Shown here: in pieces, positions 24,352-33,120 of the stretch
Numbering within the stretch: position 1 is the stretch's first letter
How the letters are laid out: each line of letters starts with the position of its first letter
NCBI RefSeq assembly: GCF_009873495.1
Contig: NZ_CP046703.1
Coordinates: 5,236,501-5,300,500 of the forward strand
DNA from: Nostoc sp. ATCC 53789
GTDB lineage: Bacteria; Cyanobacteriota; Cyanobacteriia; Cyanobacteriales; Nostocaceae
Reading direction: 5' to 3'
DNA: 64,000 bases
Program-made: the position numbers and the translations under genes
The notes under the pieces: generated by a model
What the model saw: only the letters and a program-made list of their open reading frames with translations
What the model was told of the DNA's origin: nothing
Databases searched by the model: none

Positions 24352-26736
24352 TCACTCTTCTTCTAGCAACTGTTCTATATACTTTTGCACCAAAGGCACT
24401 TGGAAAGCATTGCCTTCTGGAGTCAAGATTTCTTTTCGCGTTAGTTTGCGGACAACGCCTTTGTCTTGCTGTGTGGGAGTTTCCCCGTGGATTATCCGGC
24501 GCAGGAGAGAGCGATCGCTATCTGCTAAACTCTTCCATAATTCCCTAAAATACTGATCGCCTCGCTCAAGCACAACAGGTATAACTTCTTGAACATCCTG
24601 TGCCGTAGCTTTTGCTGTATCTGCTTCTCGCCTATTTCTTCTGATATCGCGGTTTAGCAACTCTACCACCTCATAACACACCAACTGAACGAGATAAGGT
24701 TGACAGCGAGTAAGTCGGATAATTTCATCTACAGCAGTTAGTTCATAGATATCGCTGAAGTTTTCTACTGGCTGTTGAATCAAATCGCGGGCTTCTAACT
24801 CTTGCAAGTAAGTCATTCGCAAAGCACGGGTGTTAATTAGATAGTCACTCCAGTAATCATTAAGTTCAGATAACTCCTGTGAACCACTAAAAAGTAAAAT
24901 CCACTTACGTTGGTGTTGCACCAGGTTACGAATAAAATTGAGAGGCGCACGGCTGCTTGTTGCTTCCACTACCTCACCGAGGCGTTCATATTCATCCAGA
25001 CAGAGGAGAAATTGCTTACCAGAGTTGCTGCGTTCTATTTCTGCTAACCAAGTTTGCAGCGCGGGAAATGGATCTTCAGCTAGTTTCTTGGCATCTGGAT
25101 AAGGTAACTTTACTGTGCGGGGTAATCGCCGTGCAGCTTCGATAATTTGTTGAGCTAAATTTTCAGCCAATCCTTTTAAGGTTGTGGCTGATGCTGCTCC
25201 TTGTAAATCTACCAGCAAAGGTACAATATTTGCTCCTATTCTGTAAGGTAGATACTTCAGCGCTGAGGTTTTCCCTGTCCTCCGCCCTCCGTAGAGTAAC
25301 AACACTGGCGGTTGCTCAGAAAGCGCCAACGATTCGATTTCCTCAAATATGTCCTTTCGCCCTTTGAAACGATTCTTCGCTGTTTCGGGGTCTAGCGAGT
25401 TACCAGCAATATAAACTTGGCGAATTTCTTTTGATTGCTGTGCCTGTTCGTTTAAAGTGCGCTGCGCCGTCTCTAGTATAGTTAGCCAGCTTTGTGAAGT
25501 GTTGCCAAAAGAGACAGCAACGCGAGCATCTTTAGTCAAAGCTAGACTTTGCCCCAGTTGGCGTAATGCAGTGATGGGAATATTGAGTAACTCATATTTA
25601 CGAAAAGGTGAAGTTGCTTCCTCTGATGCCCGTACATTCTGGCTGATTTCCAAAAATTGGGGCAGTACAGCGCCAAGTTCCTTTGGTGGTGGTGAAGGAA
25701 TCCACGCTAGTTGGTTGGCAATTTCTACAATATCGCTCAACCTCTGACAACGATTGAGAATATCTCCAGCAATACCAGAAATTGCCTGTGCTGCAACTTT
25801 TTGCTGGTTGGTGGAAGAGATTAGATAATTCATAGTCTCACGGGCAGCGATTGGGTTCTTTCGATAAGCCTCCACAATCATCACATCCATGAAAGGCAGA
25901 GGCAAAATAATCAATTCATCAAAGCGTGGGGGCAGATATCGCAAACAATTTACCCGCTTCCCATTGCGAGACAACAAGAACAGGGTGAGTATCCATAGTA
26001 ATTCTGGCAACCAGAAGTAAACCCGCAACACACCCAAAATCCATGCCACGCCTCCTGCCACACTTCCCACCACGCCGAACGCCACGCCTCCCGCCACGCC
26101 GAACGCCACGCCTCGCATCACGTTTACCCCCACGCCTCGCACCACGCCTATCGCCACGCCAAACGCCACGCCGAACGCCACGCTTCCCACCACGCCTATC
26201 GCCATGCCTATCGCCACGCCGAACGTCACGCCTATCGTCACGCCTATCGTCACGCCGAACGCCACGCCGAACGTCACACCGAACGCCACGCCGAACGCTA
26301 CGCCGAAAACCACGTTTGATAAAAATTGATATGCCAAAAACATGCTAAGGACAGCAATAAGGAAAATAACTAGCCTATTTTTATTACCGCCACGGTCTAC
26401 AACCCTTCCTATAAACCAGCCTGCCAAAAAAACACAGCTTATAAGCCAGTTAAATGATTCACCACTAACCAAAGTGTAAATTGGTGCCACCAGCAACATG
26501 GCAAACATTGGAACTACAGCAGTTAGCCACCAAACTTGCCTAGCATAGCGACGCAGGCGGGGGTTAGTACGAAACTCAGCCCGTTTATTAAAGGGGTTAT
26601 CTCTCGGCTTCAGTTCTGGATGAATATCACGCAGCCAACGTTCAAAAGTAAAAGGCTTAAAGTAAATCCAATACAACAGGCGCACGCATTCAGCGACATA
26701 ATTCCAAAAGCCTGATGTTGGAGACGCGTTACTCAT
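24352..26736 (-). CDS. Membrane-anchored P-loop ATPase with long Gly-Val-Ala-Phe tetrapeptide region
   Basis: 794 residues. Residues 68-90, 97-112 and 121-140 are hydrophobic helices. Residues 143-230 are an unusual run of tetrapeptides (FGVA, IGVT, FGVT and variants), hydrophobic and glycine-rich, suggesting tightly packed membrane helices. A further helix lies near 238-255. The C-terminal half is a STAND/AAA-like ATPase: NRFKGRKDIFEEIESL at about 455-470, Walker A GGRRTGKTS at 483-491, Walker B LLCLDEYERL at 577-586, a sensor-like LLFSGSQEL near 615-622, then a winged-helix-like end (QQDKGVVRKLTRKEILTPEG). It starts 2 bp after the stop of another ATPase gene on the same strand. No function is known to me. 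Confidence 0.8.
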   Translation of the reverse strand: MSNASPTSGFWNYVAECVRLLYWIYFKPFTFERWLRDIHPELKPRDNPFNKRAEFRTNPRLRRYARQVWWLTAVVPMFAMLLVAPIYTLVSGESFNWLISCVFLAGWFIGRVVDRGGNKNRLVIFLIAVLSMFLAYQFLSNVVFGVAFGVAFGVTFGVAFGVTIGVTIGVTFGVAIGMAIGVVGSVAFGVAFGVAIGVVRGVGVNVMRGVAFGVAGGVAFGVVGSVAGGVAWILGVLRVYFWLPELLWILTLFLLSRNGKRVNCLRYLPPRFDELIILPLPFMDVMIVEAYRKNPIAARETMNYLISSTNQQKVAAQAISGIAGDILNRCQRLSDIVEIANQLAWIPSPPPKELGAVLPQFLEISQNVRASEEATSPFRKYELLNIPITALRQLGQSLALTKDARVAVSFGNTSQSWLTILETAQRTLNEQAQQSKEIRQVYIAGNSLDPETAKNRFKGRKDIFEEIESLALSEQPPVLLLYGGRRTGKTSALKYLPYRIGANIVPLLVDLQGAASATTLKGLAENLAQQIIEAARRLPRTVKLPYPDAKKLAEDPFPALQTWLAEIERSNSGKQFLLCLDEYERLGEVVEATSSRAPLNFIRNLVQHQRKWILLFSGSQELSELNDYWSDYLINTRALRMTYLQELEARDLIQQPVENFSDIYELTAVDEIIRLTRCQPYLVQLVCYEVVELLNRDIRRNRREADTAKATAQDVQEVIPVVLERGDQYFRELWKSLADSDRSLLRRIIHGETPTQQDKGVVRKLTRKEILTPEGNAFQVPLVQKYIEQLLEEE
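26047..26310 (-). repeat. 12-bp-periodic repeat encoding the tetrapeptide membrane region
   Basis: On the + strand the segment reads as many variants of a 12-mer like CACGCCGAACGC and CACGCCTATCGC, about 22 units, encoding G-V-A-F / G-V-T-I tetrapeptides on the - strand. Units are near-identical in DNA, so unit number can change without a frameshift. Confidence 0.85.
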
Positions 26737-26738
26737 TG

Positions 26739-27815
26739 CTACTTTATCCCCAGCTTGTCACGCACAAAATCCCAAACTTCATTCCAGTGCAGCACACCCA
26801 CCAAAACCAAAACGAGCAAAAGCAGAATTACCATCCCGATAATCCAGTTGCTCACATCATCAACAGCCCCACCAATGAACTTGGCTATTCTACCCAGACG
26901 TACTGGTAAATCCCAAACTAGCCAATGCAGCCATAATTGCCATCCCTGTCCCTTTGCTTTGGATTTAGGATCTGCAAGCTGTTGTTCAAACTGCTGTTTC
27001 GCCCACTTGATTGCTTTGCCTTGTTGACGTGCTTCCCACAAATAGGAACCAGCCAATTGCAACTTGTAAGGATGACGACTACCCCATTGCTGGGCATGAC
27101 TCTGTTCATCTACACTCAAAGCTGCACCATTAGTAGAGCGAGTTGGTAAGCGCGACAGTTCAATAGCCTCATCTGTAGTTAGTTCATTCAAAGAAATAGT
27201 GTGACCAATATTGAAAAAACTAGAGACAAACCGATGCTCGTTAGCATAAACATCCAGTTGTTTACGCGAAGCCACCACTAGCATCAAGGCGTTGCTATCC
27301 ATCAGCGATCGCAAATTGTCATAAAATCCATTATCAAATTTATCGGGATATTTCAAAAGGCTTTCAAAATCATCCAGACAGAGAACAGGTAACTTTCCTT
27401 GCTGTTTCCATTGCTTAACCGCATCTGAAAAAGCTTGACGATTAAGCGGTTTAGTCTTCCAACAATTTTGCAGACTGCGTTGTTGCCATCCCTGAACGTG
27501 ACTCAGTAAACCTTCAGCTACAGCCTCATAGAAACCCGTTTCAGTTTGGCAATCTACACCCCGTAACGGTAGGTAAATTACCACATAATTATTGCTGTTG
27601 TTTAATACTCGCTGCTGCCAAGTCAGAACGAAATAATGCAGCAACGAAGATTTACCAATGTGCTTGTCACCAACTATATTAATACTTGTAGGCTGATCGC
27701 CCTTCATCCGAGATGCGATCGCGTGTAATTCATCTTTACGACCGACAAACAGCCTGGGATCTTCAATCATCCCCGCAGCCACAAAAGGATTAGAAGGCGG
27801 CGCTCCAGAAGTCAT
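26739..27815 (-). CDS. Tail-anchored STAND/AAA-like ATPase, partner of the downstream membrane ATPase
   Basis: 358 residues. RLFVGRKDELHAIASRM at about 21-37 is the conserved lead-in of STAND/ORC-like ATPases. Walker A is GDKHIGKSS at 49-57 and Walker B LCLDDFESL at 145-153. VVASRKQLDVY near 180-190 resembles a sensor region, and SRHPYKLQLAGSYLWEA the lid helix. After a tryptophan-rich stretch (about 292-301) a single helix at 324-343 (IIGMVILLLLVLVLVGVLHW) should anchor the C terminus in the membrane. It lies 2 bp upstream of the 794-residue ATPase gene, so the two are almost certainly one operon and perhaps one complex. Function is unknown. Confidence 0.82.
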   Translation of the reverse strand: MTSGAPPSNPFVAAGMIEDPRLFVGRKDELHAIASRMKGDQPTSINIVGDKHIGKSSLLHYFVLTWQQRVLNNSNNYVVIYLPLRGVDCQTETGFYEAVAEGLLSHVQGWQQRSLQNCWKTKPLNRQAFSDAVKQWKQQGKLPVLCLDDFESLLKYPDKFDNGFYDNLRSLMDSNALMLVVASRKQLDVYANEHRFVSSFFNIGHTISLNELTTDEAIELSRLPTRSTNGAALSVDEQSHAQQWGSRHPYKLQLAGSYLWEARQQGKAIKWAKQQFEQQLADPKSKAKGQGWQLWLHWLVWDLPVRLGRIAKFIGGAVDDVSNWIIGMVILLLLVLVLVGVLHWNEVWDFVRDKLGIK

Positions 27816-28075
27816 GTAAAGCGTTATCCTAGTTTCAGCAATTTAAGTGCAATCACCTAAAACAATAGCACTAGCCCCATAATCTCTTTGCAGATCGCAA
27901 AGACGCGATAAATCCCGCTATCTACGAAAGACCGATTTGTAGAGACGGCGATTCATAGCGTCTCTTGCCTTAAACGTGGCATCTAATAAAAATATTTATT
28001 TGGCAAATCACCCAATATTTACTGCTACAAGTGCAAAACATACCCTTGATGCGATCGCCAGTTTCCTAAACTAGA
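27816..28075. repeat. Spacer with a dispersed hairpin repeat
   Basis: Bases about 27898-27966 form an imperfect inverted repeat: AGACGCGATAAATC at the left, GATTCATAGCGTCT at the right, with a GTAGAGACGGCGA centre. This GTAGAGACG...CGTCTC element is one of the common Nostoc intergenic hairpins; a relative occurs at 24246-24272. The rest of the spacer shows nothing further. Confidence 0.6.
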
Positions 28076-29251
28076 TTAACAGCACAATCCCTTTAATACC
28101 TTTGCCAAATACTCATACTGCTCTAAAGTATTGTAAATCTGCGCCGAAATCCTTACCAACAGCCGAGGTTGTTCTTGCCACGGCATCACCTGCACTTGAA
28201 TACCAAACTTATCAAACAACTCATCGTGTACAGACATGAAATCGCGGTTTTCCAAAGTCGTAGGCATTGGCACAACTGCCATTGAACCAATCATCTCCTT
28301 TGGACAAGGCGGCTGCACTTCTAACGCTTCACAAAGTAGCCGTCTTCCCTGCAACACTAGCTGATGATTTTGCTGTCTCAATTCTGTCCACCCACCAGGT
28401 AGCAATGAACCCATAAAAGCGATCGCTTCCGGTACACACATATAAGCTGTAGGATCGTCTGTACCTGTCCAGTCAAATTCCAACTGAAAGCGGCTTTTAT
28501 CAGTGCGTGGCGAGTTTGTTCCGTGGCTAATTGTCAGAGGACGAATTTCTGACTGTTTATCTCGCCGCACATACAAAAATGCTGCCCCTTTGGGCGCACA
28601 CAGCCATTTATGACAATTCCCCGTGTAATAAGTTGCCCCAATCTCCCGCAAATCGAGGGGAATCATTCCAGGCGCATGGGCCCCATCTACCAATGTATCT
28701 ACACCCCGTTGTTGCAACTCCTTCACCAACTCTTGAATCGGGAAGATTAACCCTGTCTGGCTGGTAATATGATCCAAAAGTGCTAATCGGGTTTTTGCTG
28801 AAACTCGCTCAATTACTGCTGCGATTACTTGCTGTGGCGAGTCAATCGGGAAAGGGATTTTTGCCACTACCACCCGCGCACCAGTGCGACTGGCAATAAA
28901 ATCAAGTGCGTTGCGGCAAGCATTATATTCGTGGTTGGTTGTAAGTATTTCGTCCTCTGGTGAAAACGTCAGCGACCTTAACACCGAATTAACGCCAGTC
29001 GTCGCATTGGGGACAAATACCAAATCCTGCACATCAGCATCCACAAACGCCGCCAGCTTACTTCTGGCATCATCTAGCAGAGGTTCCCACTCCCTACCAA
29101 AAAAGCGTAAGGGTTCATGTTCTAACTGCGATCGCAATCTTTGTTGAAACTCCAGCACTTGTTTAGGGCAAGCACCAAAAGACCCATGATTCAGAAAAGT
29201 CACAGCCGAGTCAAGCGACCATAAGTCTGTGATGGATAATCTAGAATCCAA
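28076..29251 (-). CDS. Class V aminotransferase (isopenicillin-N epimerase/cysteine desulfurase-like)
   Basis: 391 residues. TFLNHGSFGACPKQVLEF at the N terminus and the PLP lysine in YYTGNCHKWLCAPKGAAFLYV identify the isopenicillin-N-epimerase-like branch of class V aminotransferases. VDGAHAPGMIPLDL provides the PLP-binding aspartate and histidine. Length is normal. True IPN epimerases are confined to cephalosporin producers, so the cyanobacterial substrate is unknown. No SUF or ISC genes are near. It is transcribed away from tRNA-Asn. Confidence 0.88.
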   Translation of the reverse strand: MDSRLSITDLWSLDSAVTFLNHGSFGACPKQVLEFQQRLRSQLEHEPLRFFGREWEPLLDDARSKLAAFVDADVQDLVFVPNATTGVNSVLRSLTFSPEDEILTTNHEYNACRNALDFIASRTGARVVVAKIPFPIDSPQQVIAAVIERVSAKTRLALLDHITSQTGLIFPIQELVKELQQRGVDTLVDGAHAPGMIPLDLREIGATYYTGNCHKWLCAPKGAAFLYVRRDKQSEIRPLTISHGTNSPRTDKSRFQLEFDWTGTDDPTAYMCVPEAIAFMGSLLPGGWTELRQQNHQLVLQGRRLLCEALEVQPPCPKEMIGSMAVVPMPTTLENRDFMSVHDELFDKFGIQVQVMPWQEQPRLLVRISAQIYNTLEQYEYLAKVLKGLCC

Positions 29252-29275
29252 AATTTAAAATCCAAAATTGATAAA

Positions 29276-29347
<72 letters not shown>

Positions 29348-29492
29348 CCACTCACGATTTATAATAGTAGGGCTAAAAATAAGATTTGGCAAGTACTTTC
29401 GCCAATATTTTTTTTAGATGCTTAATTTAGATAATTTTTGAAGCCAAAATCCATTCAGGAACTTAAGCAGAGACTCTTAGATACTAGATTAT

Positions 29493-30044
29493 CTACTGTA
29501 ATCCCATTCGTAATTCAGCCAGACGCTGCCGTGCTTTAGCATCAATAGCATTAGCTAAAAATCTACTCTTCGATTGCTTGCGCGTATGATATTTTTGTCG
29601 CATCCGGCAGACAGTAGCTTCCACTTCCCCACAAAGTTGTTGCGCCGACAACCATTCAGCCCCATACCCCTGTATCATCAACTGCTGCGCCCGATCTGAT
29701 GTAGCAACAATTACACGAGAAATTAAAGATTGGGCTATTTGGTGACGAAAAGAAGCACAGGATTTTTCAATGTAAGTATCTGCCGTCTGCCCAAAATCAG
29801 TGTAATAAACTGATAAAAGCTCAGTAATTATTTCTTTATTGCTAGAAGAATTCTGATATTGGGCATCAAAAACAATCTGAGTTGTATAACCTTGAAACGC
29901 ACTATAACCAGTCATTGCTTCCACAAGTTCGCCCCGTGCGGCCTCTAATCCAACGCTATCACGCGTTTTTTTAAGGCAAGGCCAAGCGCCTATTATATTG
30001 TAGCCGTCCACTAACAAAACGGCTTGGAGTAAGGAACGGGGCAT
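29493..30044 (-). CDS. NYN/YacP-like (Rae1-type) ribonuclease-domain protein
   Basis: 183 residues starting MPRSLLQAVLLVDGYNIIGAWP; VDGYNII is the metal-binding aspartate motif of the PIN-like NYN/YacP fold. FDAQYQ, FGQTADTYIE and VIVATSDRAQQLMIQGYGAEWLSAQQL (further acidic residues) complete the pattern. Bacillus YacP (Rae1) is a ribosome-associated endoribonuclease; that role is inferred by family only. The basic C-terminal tail could bind RNA. Confidence 0.85.
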   Translation of the reverse strand: MPRSLLQAVLLVDGYNIIGAWPCLKKTRDSVGLEAARGELVEAMTGYSAFQGYTTQIVFDAQYQNSSSNKEIITELLSVYYTDFGQTADTYIEKSCASFRHQIAQSLISRVIVATSDRAQQLMIQGYGAEWLSAQQLCGEVEATVCRMRQKYHTRKQSKSRFLANAIDAKARQRLAELRMGLQ

Positions 30045-30191
30045 GGTTTTTAATCACAATTTTCTAGAGTTAACAAAATTCATTCATAAGTTTTATAATA
30101 ATTGATGCATTGTCTGTAACACTATGCTACACAGAATAAAAAATACGGCAACCTCACAAAACTACAACCTAAGATAGACGCACCAACTTAA

Positions 30192-30218
30192 AACGCGCCT
30201 TTATTTAAAAGGCGCGTT
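30192..30218 (-). terminator. Rho-independent terminator, - strand
   Basis: An 11-bp perfect stem, AACGCGCCTTT with AAAGGCGCGTT, followed on the - strand by TTTTAAG. It lies downstream of the ECF-type ATPase gene (30316-30993). A run of CATTACTCA-like tandem repeats fills 30270-30315 between them. Confidence 0.6.
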
Positions 30219-30315
30219 ACAGTTCTTTCTTAGTAGTATTCAGGAGTGCTAAGTACAATTCATTGTACTTATTCACTCATTACTCATTACTCAGCACTCA
30301 TTACTCAGCACTCAA

Positions 30316-30993
30316 TTAAGAGGCTTCGCTGTGTACCTCCATCAGACGTTGTTTAAGGCGTTGGGCTTCACCTTTATCTACCAGAGAGCCTTTTTCTAAC
30401 AAAAAAGCGCCGTCACAGTAATTTAACTCGTCTAATCGATGTGTTACCCACAAGGCTGTTATCCCTCGACTTTTGACAAGCCGACGGACACTAGCAACTA
30501 AATCTAACTGGCTATCTGGATCTAGTAAGGCAGTGGGTTCATCTAATAATAAGACTTCACAGCGACGGGCGATCGCACCTGCGATCGCCACTCGTTGTTT
30601 CTGTCCGCCAGAGAGTGCATAAATAGGTCGTCGTTGGAGGGTAAGCAAATTCACCGCTCCCAGCGCCTCCTCAACCCTGGCTCTAGTGGCAGCAGGTGGC
30701 AACTTTTCTTCCACCAATCCAAAAGCCACATCAGCACCAACCGTTGGCATCACTAGTTGATGGTCTGGATTTTGGAAAACAAAGCCAACGGGGTGCAAAA
30801 CCCGAATTTCCCCAGATTCAGGAGCCAATAACCCTGCCAGCAGTCTAAGTAACGTTGATTTTCCACTGCCATTTGTACCCAAGAGCATCCAAAACTCACC
30901 CTTGGGTACTTCTAAAGAGCAAGATTTGATAACTTTCTCTCCATTTGGCCAACTGAAATTTAAATCCTTGACCTCAATGCCCACTTGAGCCAT
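30316..30993 (-). CDS. Energy-coupling-factor-type ABC transporter ATPase (CbiO/EcfA-like)
   Basis: 225 residues. Walker A GTNGSGKST, Q-loop VGFVFQNPDHQLVMPTVGADVAFG, signature ALSGGQKQR, Walker B VLLLDEPTALLD and H-loop WVTHR. FQNPDHQLVMPTV is typical of ECF and CbiO ATPases. No transmembrane T or substrate-binding S component is encoded nearby, so the transported vitamin or metal is unknown. It starts 13 bp after the UPF0367 gene on the same strand. Confidence 0.9.
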   Translation of the reverse strand: MAQVGIEVKDLNFSWPNGEKVIKSCSLEVPKGEFWMLLGTNGSGKSTLLRLLAGLLAPESGEIRVLHPVGFVFQNPDHQLVMPTVGADVAFGLVEEKLPPAATRARVEEALGAVNLLTLQRRPIYALSGGQKQRVAIAGAIARRCEVLLLDEPTALLDPDSQLDLVASVRRLVKSRGITALWVTHRLDELNYCDGAFLLEKGSLVDKGEAQRLKQRLMEVHSEAS

Positions 30994-31006
30994 TTGTCAA
31001 CCTTGG

Positions 31007-31279
31007 TTACTCAGCAGCTACAGCGAAAAATCCAGGTGGTCTGCCACCACCAGGGGTTGTACCATCTTTCTGAACAATCTGCACCCCAGAAATTTCACTA
31101 GCGCGGACAGCAATTTTTTTCTCTGTCTTGCCCTCACACTTGAGTTCCACAATGTCAGGATTCCCAGAACGGATTGCTGCCAAAATTAGCTGATAGACAG
31201 CCTCAGCATCCTCTGCTGACTTACGTTGTACCGAGATAGGGAAAGCAGTGTTTCTGATGCTTAAATCGATGGTAAACAT
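31007..31279 (-). CDS. UPF0367 family protein
   Basis: 90 residues: MFTIDLSIRNTAFPISVQRK at the start, then a charged helix DAEAVYQLILAAIRSGNP, and a glycine-rich end GGGRPPGFFAVAAE. This GGGRPPGFF ending is the mark of UPF0367, a small protein conserved in cyanobacteria and without an assigned function. It forms a two-gene unit with the ECF-type ATPase. Confidence 0.88.
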   Translation of the reverse strand: MFTIDLSIRNTAFPISVQRKSAEDAEAVYQLILAAIRSGNPDIVELKCEGKTEKKIAVRASEISGVQIVQKDGTTPGGGRPPGFFAVAAE

Positions 31280-31626
31280 TTAGCAATAATCAAATTTAAC
31301 TGTGGACTCATTTTAGCGTCAGCTGACTGATTCTAGGGAAATGGGTATTTGGAAGAGGCAGAGGGGCAGGGCGCAAGGGGGAGAATTCAAATTACCTCTT
31401 TCCTCTCTGCTCACCTGCTTTATCTACCTCATCTGGATAAAAAATTAAATTTTATTACAAAACCCCTAGAAAAATTAGCGATTTACACCTAATATGATTA
31501 AAGGTGTGTAAAAAATTGTAAACTTGGTTAACAACCCGGTTAACTTTCTGCTTATAGAAGGCTTTTATTTAGCCATCTATAATACAGATACAACCTGTAC
31601 TTATAAACATTTGGAGATTTGCTCTA
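31280..31626. promoter_or_regulatory. Upstream region and likely promoter of psbD
   Basis: 347 bp between divergent genes. A perfect -10 hexamer TATAAT lies at 31578-31583, about 44 bp before the psbD start; the -35 position has no TTGACA-like box, as is common for regulated photosynthesis genes. Upstream are two direct copies of GGTTAAC (31527-31543, spaced by AACCC), a possible activator site. GGAG about 10 bp before the start codon is the ribosome binding site. Confidence 0.6.
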
Positions 31627-32682
31627 ATGACCATCGCAGTTGGACGTGCGCCCAGTAGAGGGTGGTTTGACGTTCTAGACGACTGGCTCAAGCGCGATCG
31701 CTTTGTATTCGTAGGTTGGTCAGGGATACTGTTATTCCCCTGCGCCTTCCTAGCACTAGGCGGTTGGCTGACCGGCACCACCTTCGTCACCTCTTGGTAT
31801 ACCCACGGATTAGCCTCCTCCTACCTAGAAGGTGCTAACTTCCTAACAGTGGCAGTATCCACCCCAGCCGACAGCATGGGACATTCCCTATTGCTGTTGT
31901 GGGGCCCAGAAGCCCAAGGCGACCTCACCCGTTGGTTCCAACTGGGTGGCTTGTGGCCATTCGTTGCCCTACACGGAGCCTTTGGTTTGATTGGCTTCAT
32001 GTTACGGCAATTTGAAATTGCGCGTCTAGTAGGAATCCGTCCTTATAACGCCCTCGCCTTCTCAGCTCCCATTGCAGTATTCGTCAGTGTATTCCTGATG
32101 TACCCCTTGGGACAATCAAGCTGGTTCTTTGCACCCAGCTTTGGCGTAGCGGCAATTTTCCGATTCCTGCTATTCTTGCAAGGCTTCCACAACTGGACAC
32201 TCAACCCCTTCCACATGATGGGTGTTGCTGGTGTATTGGGTGGTGCATTATTGTGCGCCATTCACGGAGCCACGGTAGAAAATACCTTGTTTGAAGACGG
32301 AGATGGTGCTAACACCTTCCGCGCCTTCAATCCCACCCAGTCTGAAGAAACCTATTCAATGGTGACAGCAAACCGTTTCTGGTCACAGATTTTCGGGATT
32401 GCTTTCTCAAACAAACGCTGGTTGCACTTCTTTATGTTGTTCGTGCCAGTCACAGGTTTGTGGATGAGTGCCGTCGGCATCGTCGGTTTAGCACTCAACC
32501 TGCGGGCTTATGATTTCGTCTCCCAAGAATTACGGGCGGCGGAAGACCCTGAGTTTGAAACCTTCTATACCAAAAACATTTTGCTGAACGAGGGTATCCG
32601 CGCTTGGATGGCTCCTCAAGATCAACCCCACGAACAGTTTGTATTCCCTGAGGAAGTTCTACCTCGCGGTAATGCTCTGTAG
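31627..32682 (+). CDS. psbD: Photosystem II D2 protein (stand-alone psbD copy)
   Basis: 351 residues beginning MTIAVGRAPSRGWFDVLDDW and continuing with the classic D2 sequence: FVTSWYTHGLASSYLEG, the chlorophyll/pheophytin helices, and FHMMGVAGVLGGALLCAIHGATVEN with the histidine ligand of the special pair and the iron/quinone region. Length is standard. In most cyanobacteria one psbD copy overlaps psbC; here a terminator follows 120 bp after the stop and no psbC is present, so this is the second, monocistronic psbD (psbD2-like), usually light-stress responsive. It is followed by phhB and a porin, an order I recall from Anabaena. Confidence 0.97.
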   Translation: MTIAVGRAPSRGWFDVLDDWLKRDRFVFVGWSGILLFPCAFLALGGWLTGTTFVTSWYTHGLASSYLEGANFLTVAVSTPADSMGHSLLLLWGPEAQGDLTRWFQLGGLWPFVALHGAFGLIGFMLRQFEIARLVGIRPYNALAFSAPIAVFVSVFLMYPLGQSSWFFAPSFGVAAIFRFLLFLQGFHNWTLNPFHMMGVAGVLGGALLCAIHGATVENTLFEDGDGANTFRAFNPTQSEETYSMVTANRFWSQIFGIAFSNKRWLHFFMLFVPVTGLWMSAVGIVGLALNLRAYDFVSQELRAAEDPEFETFYTKNILLNEGIRAWMAPQDQPHEQFVFPEEVLPRGNAL

Positions 32683-32801
32683 TATTAAAAGCTGATCATG
32701 ACTTGAATCAGTTTTATGGTTGCCGAAAATTGACATCAGCCAGATTAAATAATCTCCTTGGCATAAGCTAATAAAGTGTCAATATTCCCCATTCTCCAGT
32801 C

Positions 32802-32832
32802 ATCTCCCGCCTTTTGGTGGGAGATTTTTTTA
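32802..32832 (+). terminator. Rho-independent terminator of psbD
   Basis: Stem ATCTCCCGCC with GGTGGGAGAT (one G-T pair), TTTT loop, followed by TTTTTTTAT. It lies 120 bp beyond the psbD stop codon and confirms that psbD ends as a single-gene transcript. Confidence 0.85.
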
Positions 32833-32946
32833 TATATAGCTAATATCTCTAAATTTATGTGTTATGTTAGGTGAAGGTTATGAACCCAGAGTAAATCTCT
32901 GCCCTTTTAAAACTAAGACCGCTTAGGCAATAAGGAGGTGATGCCC

Positions 32947-33018
32947 ATGATAGAAAGTAGTAAATGCGTGGGTCATCAGGTTGCAGTTAGCCGGCTGTGT
33001 GCCGGGGCTGTTCTCTAA
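32947..33018 (+). CDS. Possible 23-residue leader peptide
   Basis: ATG at 32947 sits 8 nt after AAGGAGG, which is ideal spacing, and opens a frame of 23 codons (MIESSKCVGHQVAVSRLC and on) ending TAA at 33016. An in-frame ATG two codons earlier is an alternative. The frame covers one strand each of both competing helices of the RNA. No homology is known to me; it could be a chance frame behind a real ribosome binding site. Confidence 0.35.
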   Translation: MIESSKCVGHQVAVSRLCAGAVL

Positions 33019-33120
33019 AAGTTAGCCTTAGTCATCTTTGAGATACTAAGTTAGCTCAAGTAGCTAGGCAAGCTCGGAGTTCCTTCCGGCAGTCTGGTTG
33101 CAACCTGAAGACCCGCTAGA

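Noticed and set aside
26043..26348. Arg/Pro-rich + strand reading frame
   Set aside because: It is the mirror of the tetrapeptide repeat in the - strand ATPase; no ribosome site, no domain.
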